A stretch of DNA of 64,000 nucleotides, taken from NCBI GenBank assembly GCA_014529385.2, contig CM043962.1, forward strand, positions 48,074,098 to 48,138,097. The letters are read 5' to 3'. The notes beneath the pieces are model-generated. The model made no database searches. It saw nothing but the letters and a program-made list of their open reading frames with translations, and was not told the origin of the DNA. This stretch comes from Adiantum capillus-veneris. Its lineage: Eukaryota; Streptophyta; Polypodiopsida; Polypodiales; Pteridaceae. The number at the start of each line of letters is the position of its first letter. Position 1 is the stretch's first letter. Below are positions 33,150 through 43,719 of this stretch, piece after piece. Both the position numbers and the translations under genes were made by a program.

Positions 33150-34760
33150 TTGTGAGTTGTTTAGGTGAAGTTGCAAAATTTGAGGTCTACAGCTAGAAAT
33201 AGCACTAGAAGACTGTCCACCATTGAATTAGACTGGAGATTATGCTTTAAAAGTTGTATGAACCAGTGGGTAAGCTTAAGGACACATGTGAGGTAAAATT
33301 TCAAGAGTTTGCAAAAACTCAGATTATTTACTTTTTCTTGACATTTTTGGCCAAATTAAGCTTTGGCTTTACTCAGAGGCTTAAAATAGATCATAAAAAG
33401 ACAGTCCACTGAAAAGTTAAAAAAAGTGCTCATTTTAGGCCAAAAATAAATAATTGTGATTACTTACTTTCAGCTCAAAGGTGGCCAAGGTTGATACCAA
33501 AGACTCTATGGATGCGTACAACATCTTTTGTAAAGGCCCATAGAATTTGGATCACCAAATTGACCAGAAACTTGGTAGAAATTGAATTCTGTATTGATTG
33601 TTGAGAACTTAAATGTAAATTGGAAAAATCTTGTTCAAACTCAGTGAAACTTGACTCATAGGCTTATGTTGAAGTGTTAAACAAGTGTACATGCTCAATT
33701 GACTGAAAAGATGCAAAAATTTGTCAGAAGTAAATAATTGCAATTAATTACTTTTGTCCCATTTTTCAACTTTTTTGGCGAACCCAGCATACCACTAGTT
33801 CTAGCATGTTATATTAAGGCCACAAATCAAATTTGATAAGATTTGGATCATTGAAGTAAAAATTGTGGCCAAATTTGCAAAGCCAGTCTGCAAACACAAA
33901 ATTGTAGACCATTTGAACAAAGACTGTCCAAACTTGATGAAACTTGGCTAGAGAGCTTAAGTTGAGCTGCTTAGCCATTCTCTGTCAAGATTGTGTCAAA
34001 AAATTGCATAAGAATATCATAAGTAAATAATCGTGATTATTTACATATGCTACAAAATAGGATATTTTTGCACATTTGAGTATACCACAAGGTCAAGCAT
34101 ATCAAGTAGATCACACAAATCAAATTGGGTAAAATTTGGAGCACAAAAGTGAGACTTAAACCAGATTCTTGAAAATTGAGTCTACGGACACAAAACAGTT
34201 GATAACTTGAACAAATTTTGTTCAGACTCAGTGAAACTTGTCCAGAGACCTTGACAAGTTGAGTACTTGGCAAAACAAGCCAAAAAGTGTAAAAATTTGA
34301 GAAAAGTAAATAATCACGATTATTTACTTCTGATACACAGAGACAGGATTTTTGACTTTTAAGCTTGTACAGTGTTAGACCAACATAATACAAGGCCACC
34401 AGGCAATTTTGTGCTCAATCGGATCCAACTTAGTACATGCTCTCTTAGTTTCTAGGTTGCAGATTAGTCCTTTGGCTTTTTGCAAAAGTAGAATCTGAAG
34501 GTCTCAATTGCTGACTCACTTAGCAAATTGAAGTGATACACATAGACCATTCACAATAGTTAGCAAAAACTGACAATCTTTGTGAAAAATAGCTAACTTG
34601 ATTAAAATTGATACAGGAATCAAGGTGCAGACAAGGAATTGAAAGCTTGATAGAAGTTGCAATCAAGTCAAGTGGAAGAAGCTGATAATAAGTCAATCTG
34701 ACGGTAAGTACTCTATCCAGGGCTTCACAAGTCTATATGAACCTTAGATATGGTCGTATA
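33150..34760 (+). repeat. Diverged tandem repeats of about 285 bp
   Basis: At least four units can be aligned by recurring blocks: a 5' part with CAAATCAAATT and ATTTGGA, a middle part with CTCAGTGAAACTTG or TGATGAAACTTGG, and a palindrome. Palindrome centres are at about 33456, 33740, 34033 and 34316, giving spacings of 284, 293 and 283. Units are strongly diverged elsewhere. Tandem repeats in the leader are known in some giant plant gypsy elements, so this may be such a leader; that is inference. Confidence 0.75.
33444..34329 (+). promoter_or_regulatory. Four copies of a covarying palindrome
   Basis: Palindromes at 33447-33466, 33728-33753, 34021-34044 and 34304-34329. The last two have perfect arms (GTAAATAATC with GATTATTTAC) around GT or AC. 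The second has GTAAATAATT with AATTAATTAC around GC: the innermost C-G pair has become T-A on both sides. One per repeat unit. It may be a protein-binding dyad or an RNA hairpin; its role is unknown. Confidence 0.7.
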
Positions 34761-34779
34761 CTAGCAAACCAAGGCATAT

Positions 34780-35265
34780 TTGGAGAGACCGCTAGTAGAG
34801 TATCCATCGAAGAGAGTGGATCAAGGAGATCACTTGAACACCATGTTTGAAGAAGTCTCGAAAACTTTGGCAGAATCAACATCTGAAATGTCTTCCTATT
34901 TGACTCATTCAGAAACCGGAATGACAGTGCGTTATAAGCACATACTCACCTTTTATAAGACTAATCGCCATGGAGCTCAGGTTTACTTGGATCCTAATGA
35001 AGAGTATGCTATTCGCATTGATGACCATGAGATGGAGTTTGAAGAGGAAATTAGGACAAACAAACAAGGAAAAATGTATATGGATAAAAACAAAACTCAG
35101 TATTTACAAGTTGAAAACCTTGGCGTGATAGACAAATGGGGGCTAGAAGTAAATACCATAATTCCAGATATGGCAGCAAAAGAAGGACCACCGACTTTAG
35201 AATTTGAGGGATACGATCGAGTTGATTTGAAGCCTTTGAAAAGGCTTAGCACTGATAAATCCTAG
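34780..35265 (+). CDS. Hypothetical protein, 161 codons
   Basis: Open frame starting MERPLVEYPSKRVDQGDH, acidic overall, with charged stretches such as DDHEMEFEEEIRTNKQGKMY and KWGLEVNTIIPD, and no signal peptide, membrane segment, zinc motif or known retroelement signature that I can see. It stops at 35263-35265. In another frame from about 35281 to 35490 the sequence reads SGQLTPMKIIYIFKIKNKG, LPTYLFRDCYINTLGFHRC and APMTNKIINLEG, which looks like the continuation of one longer protein after a frameshift. It follows the 285 bp repeats and may be an extra ORF of a large LTR retrotransposon. Function not recognised. Confidence 0.45.
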   Translation: MERPLVEYPSKRVDQGDHLNTMFEEVSKTLAESTSEMSSYLTHSETGMTVRYKHILTFYKTNRHGAQVYLDPNEEYAIRIDDHEMEFEEEIRTNKQGKMYMDKNKTQYLQVENLGVIDKWGLEVNTIIPDMAAKEGPPTLEFEGYDRVDLKPLKRLSTDKS

Positions 35266-35499
35266 GATTGGAGTCTATTGTTGGGAGGATAGAAACGTCA
35301 AAGATCTTCTATGGACTTCTCATGCCAAATCAGGACAGTTAACACCCATGAAGATCATCTATATCTTCAAAATCAAGAACAAGGGTTCAACAAATCTACC
35401 AACCTACCTATTTAGAGATTGTTATATCAATACATTGGGGTTCCATCGTTGCATAGCTCCAATGACCAACAAAATTATCAATCTGGAGGGATGAGCTAC

Positions 35500-37089
35500 C
35501 CGGCTAAGGCATGGAAACACACACACGATTATAGAGCTAATCATGGCAACACAGATGGCGACTCTACGAGGTGAGCTTCTCGGCCTATAGAGGAGTTAAG
35601 CCACAATGATGGAAAATCTCCACATCCACTTCCCTTCACCTCCAATCAACCAAATCACACACATTAATGATTGCAAGACACACAACAATAATCCTATCAT
35701 GCAACACACTAATCGCAAGCACACACATAGATCTATCAAGAACCACACTCCAATCAAACCTACATGCACACACAAGCAAAAGAGGGCAATCACAGAAGAT
35801 TAGAGAGGGATTAATCACTAATTAGTTACGATCTAGCTAATCAAAACATAATTAGCAATCATAAGAAACATAAGAGAGGCATAGTGAAAGAGAATTGAAC
35901 GTTGATTAGTGTTAACCAAGTCACTTGAGCAAGGAGAAGCTCAAGGACTCCATAGCCACACACCTCAAGAGCTCTCACCAAAGAGTGCTCTCAACAAATG
36001 AGTTTGAGAACCATAATTTTTTTACACACTGTCTTATATACCTAGGGTAAAACTATGCAATGTCCGGGTGCCCAAGGCCTTTAGGGCTCCACTACTTACT
36101 GAATCTATTACCTAGACACACTAATTGACCTATTCTTTACAGTTTGGAACTCCCATTGAGCCCGTAACACATTAAAATATTACAATGGCTTGAAATAAAT
36201 CGGGAATTTACAATACATGACCATTTTGGGAAAATGTGAAAAATGTTTAACAATCTTCACTCCTTCTTTCTGTTGAGCTTCAATGTGCATCAATATGTCT
36301 TTGGTCTTTAGCAACTCCTGTTAACTGACGTTGACTCAATTAGCATTCCCCCCTTCCGATTTTAGTGCCCGTCCTTGGGCACTGTTGAAAAGTGTCCGTG
36401 GAGGCTGTGGAAGGTTTTTCATTGGTTTTTGATGGCATGATTGTCTTCATTTGTTGTTGGATTTGTTGATGAGGTTCAATTTGCTATAGCATCTTCATCG
36501 GTATGAATATGTTTGATGTGAGAGATGATGTTGCATTTGTCTGTTGTAATAGCATAATGATGAGGCTACTGTTTATTTTGAAAAGTATGTACAAGGGAAG
36601 TAGAATGACGAGGTTCTAAAGTAGAGTCTAATACCTGTATGACCAAAGGGAAAAAACCCAGTGGAAAAAAGTGCCTTTGGGATACGCACATTATTGGAGT
36701 ACTTATTAGCATGGAAAATATAATAAAGTACTCAAGGGATTATTTGCTGATAGATATGGAATTAAAAAGGCAACAAATATGAGAGGGTAGCATGATGGAA
36801 CATTGGTTTGCCTGTTGTAGTCCACTCAAGGTGCAAAGGTGGAAGTAAAAAAGACTGTCTAATGCATATGTCCGATGATGGGACATCCCATTTATGCATA
36901 CACAGAAATGCATGGAAAACAATATGTTGTGCAATAAATATTTTGAGGGGTTCTTCAGAAAGATGGTGTAGCTATAAAAGCATATGACATGGCTTTGCAA
37001 GCTCGCACCCCTTTAAGAATGGTTTTTGTTGTTGAGGATATGTGCTCTCATCTTACTATGCACTATGCGTGAGTGTTGGACTCTACGAC
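35500..37089. other. No gene recognised
   Basis: Contains GGAAGGGGGGAATG on the minus strand (about 36354-36341), which could be a polypurine tract next to an LTR start, but no LTR pair was found. Remaining frames are short. Confidence 0.35.
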
Positions 37090-37373
37090 ACTCCACCAAT
37101 TGTAAGTTAATAGACTTTGACTCTTATGCTTAGCTTGCGGAGGACGATTGTCTCTACGACTCTCTTGAATGGCCTTGGTGAGATCTGTTAAAGTCATCTC
37201 GGATATCTTTGGCTCCTTAGCAATAGGCTTTAGGCTCACTGGCTAATGTCCCAATGCTTGTGAGCTAATAGATTTAGGCTCAATAGACACTCTTTCTCCT
37301 TGAATCATTAAATTATCCTCCAATTGGATCGTATTGGTGGTGACTGCTTCCCAAGTGGTGATACCTCTGATGA

Positions 37374-38013
37374 CTAGGCCATTGCAGATATCCTCATGTC
37401 GTATCTCCTAATGAATCTATCAAGCAATTGATTATTATTGAAGAGCTCATTTGGATTACAACGAGGATTCAAATGCTTTAAGCGACTAATAAAGTCTCTC
37501 ACCAATTCTCCTTCCTCTCGTTGGGCTTTCTGGAGTTGAGAGGCTACACCCCAAAGCACTCCCTCTCGTATGTATTCTTTTAAGAACAGTCTCCTAAGAG
37601 TAGGGTAAATTGTTTTTTCTTCCACCCTTAGGGTTCTATACCAATCCCCAGCCTTTGCACTTAAGGTTAGGCTTAAAGCATTACTCTTATGCAGGTCATT
37701 GTGTTCTCCTAGAGAATCGCATATTTGTTCAAACACTTCGATATGCTTTCTCACATCCCCGTCTCCACTAAATTTTTGTGTGAGCTTGGCTATTTGTATT
37801 GCCTTACTTCTAGGTTCTCTATCAGGCATGTTACGCATATTCTCAGCAATAGATCGACCGATAGCTTGAGCAAATGTTGCCAAGTCACCTAAGTGAGCAG
37901 GAATCGTGGGTGAAGGTGATCCAGAGACTACATGTGGAATAGGTATTGGCATTGGGCTCGGCGCATAGGAAGTCCAAAGCTCATATGTGTGGCCCTAATC
38001 ATAGCAGACATCA
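37374..38013 (-). pseudogene. Gypsy gag capsid part (after the insertion)
   Basis: The minus-strand frame 37952-37374 has KLTQKFSGDGDVRKHIEVFE, ALSLTLSAKAGDWYRTL, LFLKEYIREG and LVRDFISRLKHLNPRCNP, the blocks of the retrotransposon gag (capsid) domain. One frameshift lies between the insertion site at 38013 and residue 1 of this frame. After 37374 another frame continues to about 37090 (NGLVIRGITTWEAVTTNTIQ, MTLTDLTKAIQESRRDNRPP). The copia insertion therefore split one gag gene in two. Confidence 0.8.
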
Positions 38014-38038
38014 TGAAGGGGATCGGGGAGCACCACAG

Positions 38039-38080
<42 letters not shown>

Positions 38081-38218
38081 AGACACACATGATGTAGGTG
38101 GGGAGACTCAAAGGAGTGAGCAGCCCCCTATACACTTATGCTATGTATAAGGTATACAAGTCAGTGGGCGCCCAGACTCTGGGCGGCCGGGCAAGGCACA
38201 GACGCCTATACCCCAACA
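38014..38218 (-). repeat. Copia 3' LTR, 205 bp
   Basis: Begins TGTTGGGGTATA and ends CCCCTTCA on the minus strand, with a GA/CT microsatellite (38041-38077) inside. TATA-like TATACATAGCATA is present. Partner of 41091-41289. Confidence 0.92.
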
Positions 38219-38231
38219 ACCTCCCACTTAA
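38219..38231 (-). other. Copia polypurine tract
   Basis: Minus strand TTAAGTGGGAGGT immediately upstream of the 3' LTR start TGTTGGGG; typical copia second-strand primer. Confidence 0.85.
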
Positions 38232-38447
38232 AGGCGACTGTGCCTTTAAGCAATGGAACCTAGTCTAAAGACTACAAAAGGTGAGAGAAAACCGCTCTCA
38301 ACCGATGCCCACTGGTTGGCTGTGATCGTGTGCATCTGGCTCTACTGATAGACAAACATCCCACTGCGGAAGCCACACAGAGCTAGCTCCAAGCTCTGCA
38401 AAGAGTCTACAAGAGCTCATGCACTCCTGCAAGTATCGGTCCAATAC

Positions 38448-39959
38448 CTACAAACCTCCCCTATGCTCTATGCCGAGATCAGTCATCAAACAACTAATCA
38501 ACCCTACTGCAAATGCTCCCACTGCAGCTGCTATGTCGGGCCTCGAGATCAGCATCTCGTACATGAGGACACCGAATGTTGATGCAACCCTGGCAACCTC
38601 TGCCACCTCCAACTCAGAACTCAACTCATGGAAATCTTGTCCCCTATCACAGAGACCATGGCACTCTGACTCCGAGCTCTGGAGTGACTCCTTGTGCCCA
38701 CCACATATCACATGTGTACCAAGAGTATCCATCTGTCCTGAATCTGCATCAAGCTCTGCCATAAGCATATCAAGAAATGACTCCACAATAGCCGACATCT
38801 CAGCATCTATGTGAGTCATCTCTGTCATCACCTCTGATGACTCATCCTGATGTGACTCACTAGAGCTGTCCCGCTCTACCTGTGCATCCATAGACGCAAC
38901 CTGCACAACAAGATCGTTGCTCTGCACTCCATGCAAAGCATCCTGCAACCCACAAGCAAAAGAGACTCGCCTGCTCTCTCGCTCTCTACCTGGCTGCATG
39001 ATCATAGAGACAACACCGTCTCTCTCGTGATCCACATGCAATGGGTAACCTGTACCACTCCTGGCACCTCTCGCAATCACTAGCGAACCCAAATGCATCA
39101 CAAAATCTCGCTCTCGTAGCGAAATCTGACATCCACAATCTCTAAGCTGACCAATCGAGATCAAACTCACTGTCAAATTTGGTACATAGCGCATATGTCG
39201 TAACAAGTAAGATGCACCACTCGGTAATGACAATCTCACATCTCCTGCACCTGCTATTGCATGCATCGATCCATCGGTCAAACGTACACTACCAAGCATC
39301 CCGCTAGAATAGCTACAAAACCATTCACGATGCAGCGTGTCATGAAACATAGCATCTGCGTCTAGCAACCACTGCGAAGGGAGTGCACTATCCACATGTA
39401 TAGCATCTTGTGCATAGCTCGAGGTAAAAGTGACATCCCCGTCACTAGTATACTCCGACACTACATGTTCCTCAACTGTCAAAGCAACTGAGTCCATGGC
39501 ATCACTACATACATCTCTGAGACTGCCATGTCTCCTACGATGTCGCATACGACGAAAACAGCGTCGTCTAACCTGTCCAGAATGACCACAATACCAACAT
39601 GTCACCTGTCGGCCTGCTCGTGAATGTACATGTCTCACACGAGTCCTTGATGACTCAGATCTATCATACATATCATGTAATCTGCGCCAAAGTGCTCTCG
39701 AAGTAGTCTCATACATAACAAGAGCATATACAGATTCCACAAGGTGCAAAGAGAGCGTAGATAGTGCCATCTCCTCTAGCTCTTGCCACTGATCGTCAGA
39801 CAAGCATGAAGGTCTACCTGCATCACCACTCAATGGTCGATGCAACCCTCGCTGTGTCAATGCATCAAGCATACACTCTCTCCATGCCGTAAAGTCTGAC
39901 CCATCAAACACGCGCATCTGTGAGAGGTCACAATCTGATCGATCACCTGTCTCTGCCAT
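38448..39959 (-). CDS. Copia gag-protease frame fused to the end of reverse transcriptase
   Basis: The frame is open from 40067 to 38448 (539 codons). I prefer the start at 39959 (MAETGDRSDC, about 503 codons), since copia gag normally begins just before FDGSDFTAWRECM. In order: gag (LTQRGLHRPL, LHDMYDRSESSR), a knuckle CWYCGHSGQVRRRC in which the usual zinc His is Gln, and a protease-like block WLLDADAMFHDT (usual D-S-G, here D-A-D), DGSMHAIAGAGDVRLSLPSG and MRYVPNLTVSLISIGQLRDC. There follows an acidic Ser/Glu-rich spacer, then FGVLMYEMLISRPDIAAAVG, the block at the end of copia RT. Integrase and RT core are cleanly absent without breaking the frame. It might supply capsid protein; protease activity is doubtful. 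Confidence 0.85.
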   Translation of the reverse strand: MAETGDRSDCDLSQMRVFDGSDFTAWRECMLDALTQRGLHRPLSGDAGRPSCLSDDQWQELEEMALSTLSLHLVESVYALVMYETTSRALWRRLHDMYDRSESSRTRVRHVHSRAGRQVTCWYCGHSGQVRRRCFRRMRHRRRHGSLRDVCSDAMDSVALTVEEHVVSEYTSDGDVTFTSSYAQDAIHVDSALPSQWLLDADAMFHDTLHREWFCSYSSGMLGSVRLTDGSMHAIAGAGDVRLSLPSGASYLLRHMRYVPNLTVSLISIGQLRDCGCQISLRERDFVMHLGSLVIARGARSGTGYPLHVDHERDGVVSMIMQPGRERESRRVSFACGLQDALHGVQSNDLVVQVASMDAQVERDSSSESHQDESSEVMTEMTHIDAEMSAIVESFLDMLMAELDADSGQMDTLGTHVICGGHKESLQSSESECHGLCDRGQDFHELSSELEVAEVARVASTFGVLMYEMLISRPDIAAAVGAFAVGLISCLMTDLGIEHRGGL

Positions 39960-41076
39960 GAGCACAAGTAGCAAGCTAGAAAGCAAAACCACCTCACCAA
40001 CAACACCTGGAAACTGTCTACCAATATGGCCAGAAACACAATGTAAAACCTGTGAGACACACTCCAAAATAGAGCTCCCGCAATGTCAATACAAGCCTCG
40101 CCTGCTCTAGTATCACACTGCAATCTGTGAGCTAATCACCAAGCCCACACTATGCGGTATCGATGCATACACACGCACAAATCTCCCACCTGCAGAGAAC
40201 ACCGCACGCAAATGCTGAGTGCAACCCGCAATCTCTACCTAGATCGCATAAATGATACGCATAAAACTCTTGGGAAAATTTTGCCAGAGTTTTGTCAATA
40301 AAATGGCCACCACAAAACCAGTAACCAAACTGACTACACGCTCAAAACCATGAGCAACCAAAGCGCATCAAACCGCACTCCAAATGCATGCACCAATCTC
40401 CACACTTTGCATACATCATTGCAAACACCTGCAAATCTAGTACACAAATATCTGCTCTACCTGTGACTGCCAAAAAACATGCTCGAGGCATACATTGCCG
40501 AGCTCAAAATGCAATTACATTAGTCTCCCTGAGCATCAAACCACATAAGGCATACATCGTATCCTCCCACCTGTGAGGAAACTTGCAGCAAATATCACTC
40601 TCACATCTGAGAGCAAACCATGTGTGGAATCCTCGACACACAATAAACAACTGCTGTTGCTGCAGAAAATTCAGCATTTAGAATTTTAAATTCTGATATG
40701 ACGAGCGCGTCCGGAGCGTGCCAAAACCTCAAGGTAGACTCCTGGATCACATGTATCCGAGTCCGAGTGTGAAAGCTATGCCAAAAACCTACGTTTCGGC
40801 CCAAAAACGCAGCATAAACTGCCAAAAGAGGGCTGAAAAATGCAGCTCCTCAACCGTAGCTCGAATGAAGTTTTTGATGGCTCGAATGGCTTCGAAAAGG
40901 GGGTAAATGCCGGGACGCCTGGTGGAAACACTCTCGGAAAGCTGAATTTGCCGATGCCGAAATCAAAACCCTGTTTGCACTCTTGAAAGTGCGCGCGCGC
41001 AGACACGATTTCGGGAATGAAACTGGCTCTCCACTGTCGTCGTGATTGTGCACACACGCGCTCCCTCCGCACCTAC
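39960..41076 (-). other. Long copia leader without protein
   Basis: About 1.1 kb lies between the primer site and the gag start, far longer than the usual copia leader. It has many short direct repeats of GCAAAT/CACCTG-like words on the + strand (40190-40600). It may hold packaging signals or be captured sequence. Confidence 0.5.
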
Positions 41077-41089
41077 GCTCTTATACCAA
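41077..41089 (-). other. Copia primer-binding site, initiator tRNA-Met type
   Basis: Minus strand TTGGTATAAGAGC directly after the 5' LTR; one difference from TGGTATCAGAGC. Confidence 0.85.
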
Positions 41090-41090
41090 T

Positions 41091-41117
41091 TGAAGGGGAT
41101 CGGGGAGCACCACAGAT

Positions 41118-41148
<31 letters not shown>

Positions 41149-41289
41149 AGGAGACACACACGATGTGGGTGGGGAGACTCAAAGGAGTGAGCAGCCCCCT
41201 ATACACTTATGCTATGTATAAGGTATACAAGTCAGTGGACGCCCAAACTCTGGGCGGCCGGGCAAGGCACAGACGCATATACCCCAACA
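41091..41289 (-). repeat. Copia 5' LTR, 199 bp
   Basis: Partner of 38014-38218, same ends, CATCA at 41290-41294. Confidence 0.92.
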
Positions 41290-42702
41290 CATCAGATGTG
41301 ACATACTAATGCTAGCCAGTATGGTCCCATGGAAATAAGAACTTGGGTGTTGTGGTTGTGGAGCATAGGTTGTTGAAACAATGGGAGGGGTAGGGGCTAC
41401 ATGAGTGCGATGACCCATAGGTGCATACAATTGGTACACACTTGTAGGGGCCGTTGTCGCCATTGAGCTACCATGTAGCAGTGCTTTACTAACAAATGAG
41501 GTCCATGGCGTGTTTCTTGGCATGCCCATCATTGGGGTAGGCATGGTAGCCGTGGTGTCATCAAGGGAAAGATGAGCTAGACTTGGAAAAGTAAAGCTAT
41601 CACTTGTGGGTTCAGATTGCACTGAGACCCCTGGCGAAACAACATATGGGGGATCCATCGGACTTACCGAGGGAGTCTCCATTTGTGATAAGGTTGGTTG
41701 TTTAGCCTTCCCTGTATCCAAGAATCTCATGAGACCCGTTGAAGGCATGTGGATTCCCTTGTTCTATCTCTCTAGCTCAATAACCCTATGGATGACCTCA
41801 CAAACTCTTTGTTGTTTATCCTCCACACTAGTAGCACCCGTTGTGGACTGTAGGACATCTAACCAACCCACATGATAGGTGTGACCTGTGTATAGGTCGG
41901 TTAGAGTGTTCGTTTGTAGTTCGTACTCCCAGTTCTCATTTAAGAACGCTCCATCTAAGCTTGAGGTGCTAGGGGTGTCCTTTGAGCTAGATGCAATGTG
42001 GCTCTCTATGGGTTGACCCTTAGTGGTCGCTAATTCAGGAGCACTCGATTGCTCTCCTAGCAAAGATATTGACATAGGGGCTTTCGATTTTAACTCTCTT
42101 CGTTGCTCCGCCTTGCGTAAGCTCTCGATTTCCTTTTCCCTAGCCGCAATGATATATCGCTCAACCTCTTGCACTTCGGCAAGGCTTCTACCATCAGGTA
42201 ATATGACCTCGGAGGAGAATAGCTTTGAAGAGTCAGGGGGTGCAGTGAATGAAGTATTCATGTGCACACTCTCTAAGAGCATGGGGTCTACGTTGGTCAT
42301 GAATGACGAATTTACTTCCCCACCCCCCTCATTTACATCATTAGCTCCATGTTCAAAGCGAGTGGCTCTACTAAAGGTTTCCTTTAAGCGGGTAAGCACG
42401 CTCAGCCCAAACCGTGGACCCATGGCATGCATGTCTTGGCTTGAGCTATTGGGATTAGGCATTGAGAAACCCTCCATGATGTCGTAGTCAGAGGAAGAGT
42501 CACTAGATGCTATATGTGGGTCCTGAGTGGTACTATCTTGGGTTCCTGCTGAGGGCCTAGAGCCTAAGGTAGAGGAATAATGAGAACTCGCGTAAGTTGA
42601 AATGCTCGCTAGTTGCTCAGCCTCTAGCACACAACAAGAGTGCAGACGCATGTGCCTTTGGCACCCTACAAGCGTCGGTGAATAACCTCGAAAATTAATC
42701 AC
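41290..42702 (-). pseudogene. Gypsy gag, N-terminal part (before the insertion)
   Basis: A 312-codon frame (42702-41764) starts MINFRGYSPTLVGCQRH and contains a long charged helix (VEEVERYIIAAREKEIE-like stretch around residues 178-200, rich in Arg/Glu/Lys). It ends in a single TAG after HRVIELER. The same frame then continues from 41748 through MPSTGLMRFLDTGKAK and a Pro/Thr/Ser-rich segment to the copia insertion at 41290. The mix of low-complexity Ser/Thr regions and a coiled coil suits an N-terminal extension of gag. Identification rests on the C-terminal part at 37374-38013. Confidence 0.6.
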
Positions 42703-43397
42703 TTACTTTTTTAGGCGTTCGTTTTCACTCGTTTTTTGATGTTTTTTAATGTTTTTCAATGATCGGTTTTTGGATTAGAGTGTGTGATAACGCAAAACAA
42801 GCGTATTGCTTAGGGGGTTGTGGTCTGTTTTACAGCACAGCATTCGGTTACCCGAAGCTCCGTTGGTCCTCAAAAAGGTCGATTTTTCCCTACGTGTGAT
42901 GTTAAAATACGTAATTTTAAAGGGGGACTGAGGCCTGAGCCTGAGCGTGGGCTTGGGCTTGGGCCTGGGAAATATTCCCAAGCCCGATCCTACCTTTAAT
43001 TTTTTTTATTTTTTTATTTTTTTTTGGGATAAGCCAGTCGCGGCCGCGCAGTGCGCACAAGCACACACACACCTAACCTACCTACTACAACTAATAGAGC
43101 TACTATTACAAACTAACACACTACTATAGCAACTCATTAGCTAACAGAACTACTTAATGTACTTTACACAGAACTAACATTATGGATCTACTACCTTAAT
43201 TTCTAACACCTTATGACAGAGAAAAGACCTTATGAACAGAAAAAACACAGTACCTTTCAATACCTTATTAACAAAACAATACACAGCAGCAAAACAAACT
43301 CCTTCTCAACATACACACCTTCCTTCTCTACCTTTCCTACATCTGAAATTGCACCACAACGCAGCACAGAGTGCCTCTTGAGCTTAGTGCAGGGCGA

Positions 43398-43415
43398 TTC
43401 CCCGGCAACGGCGCT
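43398..43415 (-). other. Gypsy primer-binding site, tRNA-Asp type
   Basis: Minus strand AGCGCCGTTGCCGGGGAA is complementary to the 3' end of plant tRNA-Asp (GATCCCCGGCAACGGCGCCA), with one change at the outer end. It lies 5 nt from the LTR end at 43421. Confidence 0.8.
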
Positions 43416-43420
43416 AAAAA

Positions 43421-43658
43421 TGTGGGCTTCTGTCGCACATATCGAAGCAAGGGCCTTGCCTAGCACTGTGTGCGAGAGCCACAGATGGCTCCAAGCATGC
43501 AACTAGCCTAAACTAGTAAGCTCAAAGATGGCGATGGTGTGTCACTCACCTCTCTACGCTTACTATCGTGGAGAATTCCTCATCACGAAAAAGAAGGAGC
43601 CACCGCTGCACCGCGCTCAACCGCTTCACCGCCGCCGTGCCGTCGTTGCAATGCTCGA

Positions 43659-43719
<61 letters not shown>

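Larger units (their letters stand above)
38014..41289 (-). mobile_element. Complete but internally deleted Ty1/copia element with target duplication
   Basis: Minus-strand element. The 5' LTR is 41289-41091 and the 3' LTR 38218-38014, both TGTTGGGG...CCTTCA. CATCA directly flanks both ends (38009-38013 and 41290-41294) as a perfect 5 bp target duplication. Primer site 41089-41077, polypurine tract 38231-38219. It carries one long frame with gag, a protease-like region and only the last piece of reverse transcriptase; integrase, the RT core and RNase H are missing. The element is about 3.3 kb against the usual 4.5-6 kb. The LTRs differ at around seven positions plus GA-repeat length, so the insertion is not brand new. 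Confidence 0.92.

Noticed and set aside
33150-34760. CRISPR-like array
   Set aside because: Units of 285 bp are diverged throughout and the short palindrome is not separated by unique spacers; the genome is eukaryotic.
35500-36360. 3' LTR of the Athila-like element
   Set aside because: A polypurine-like stretch is present near 36345, but the sequence does not match the LTR at 43421-44050.
40388-41157. Short frames in the copia leader
   Set aside because: No start context, no motif, and different strands compete; more likely untranslated leader.
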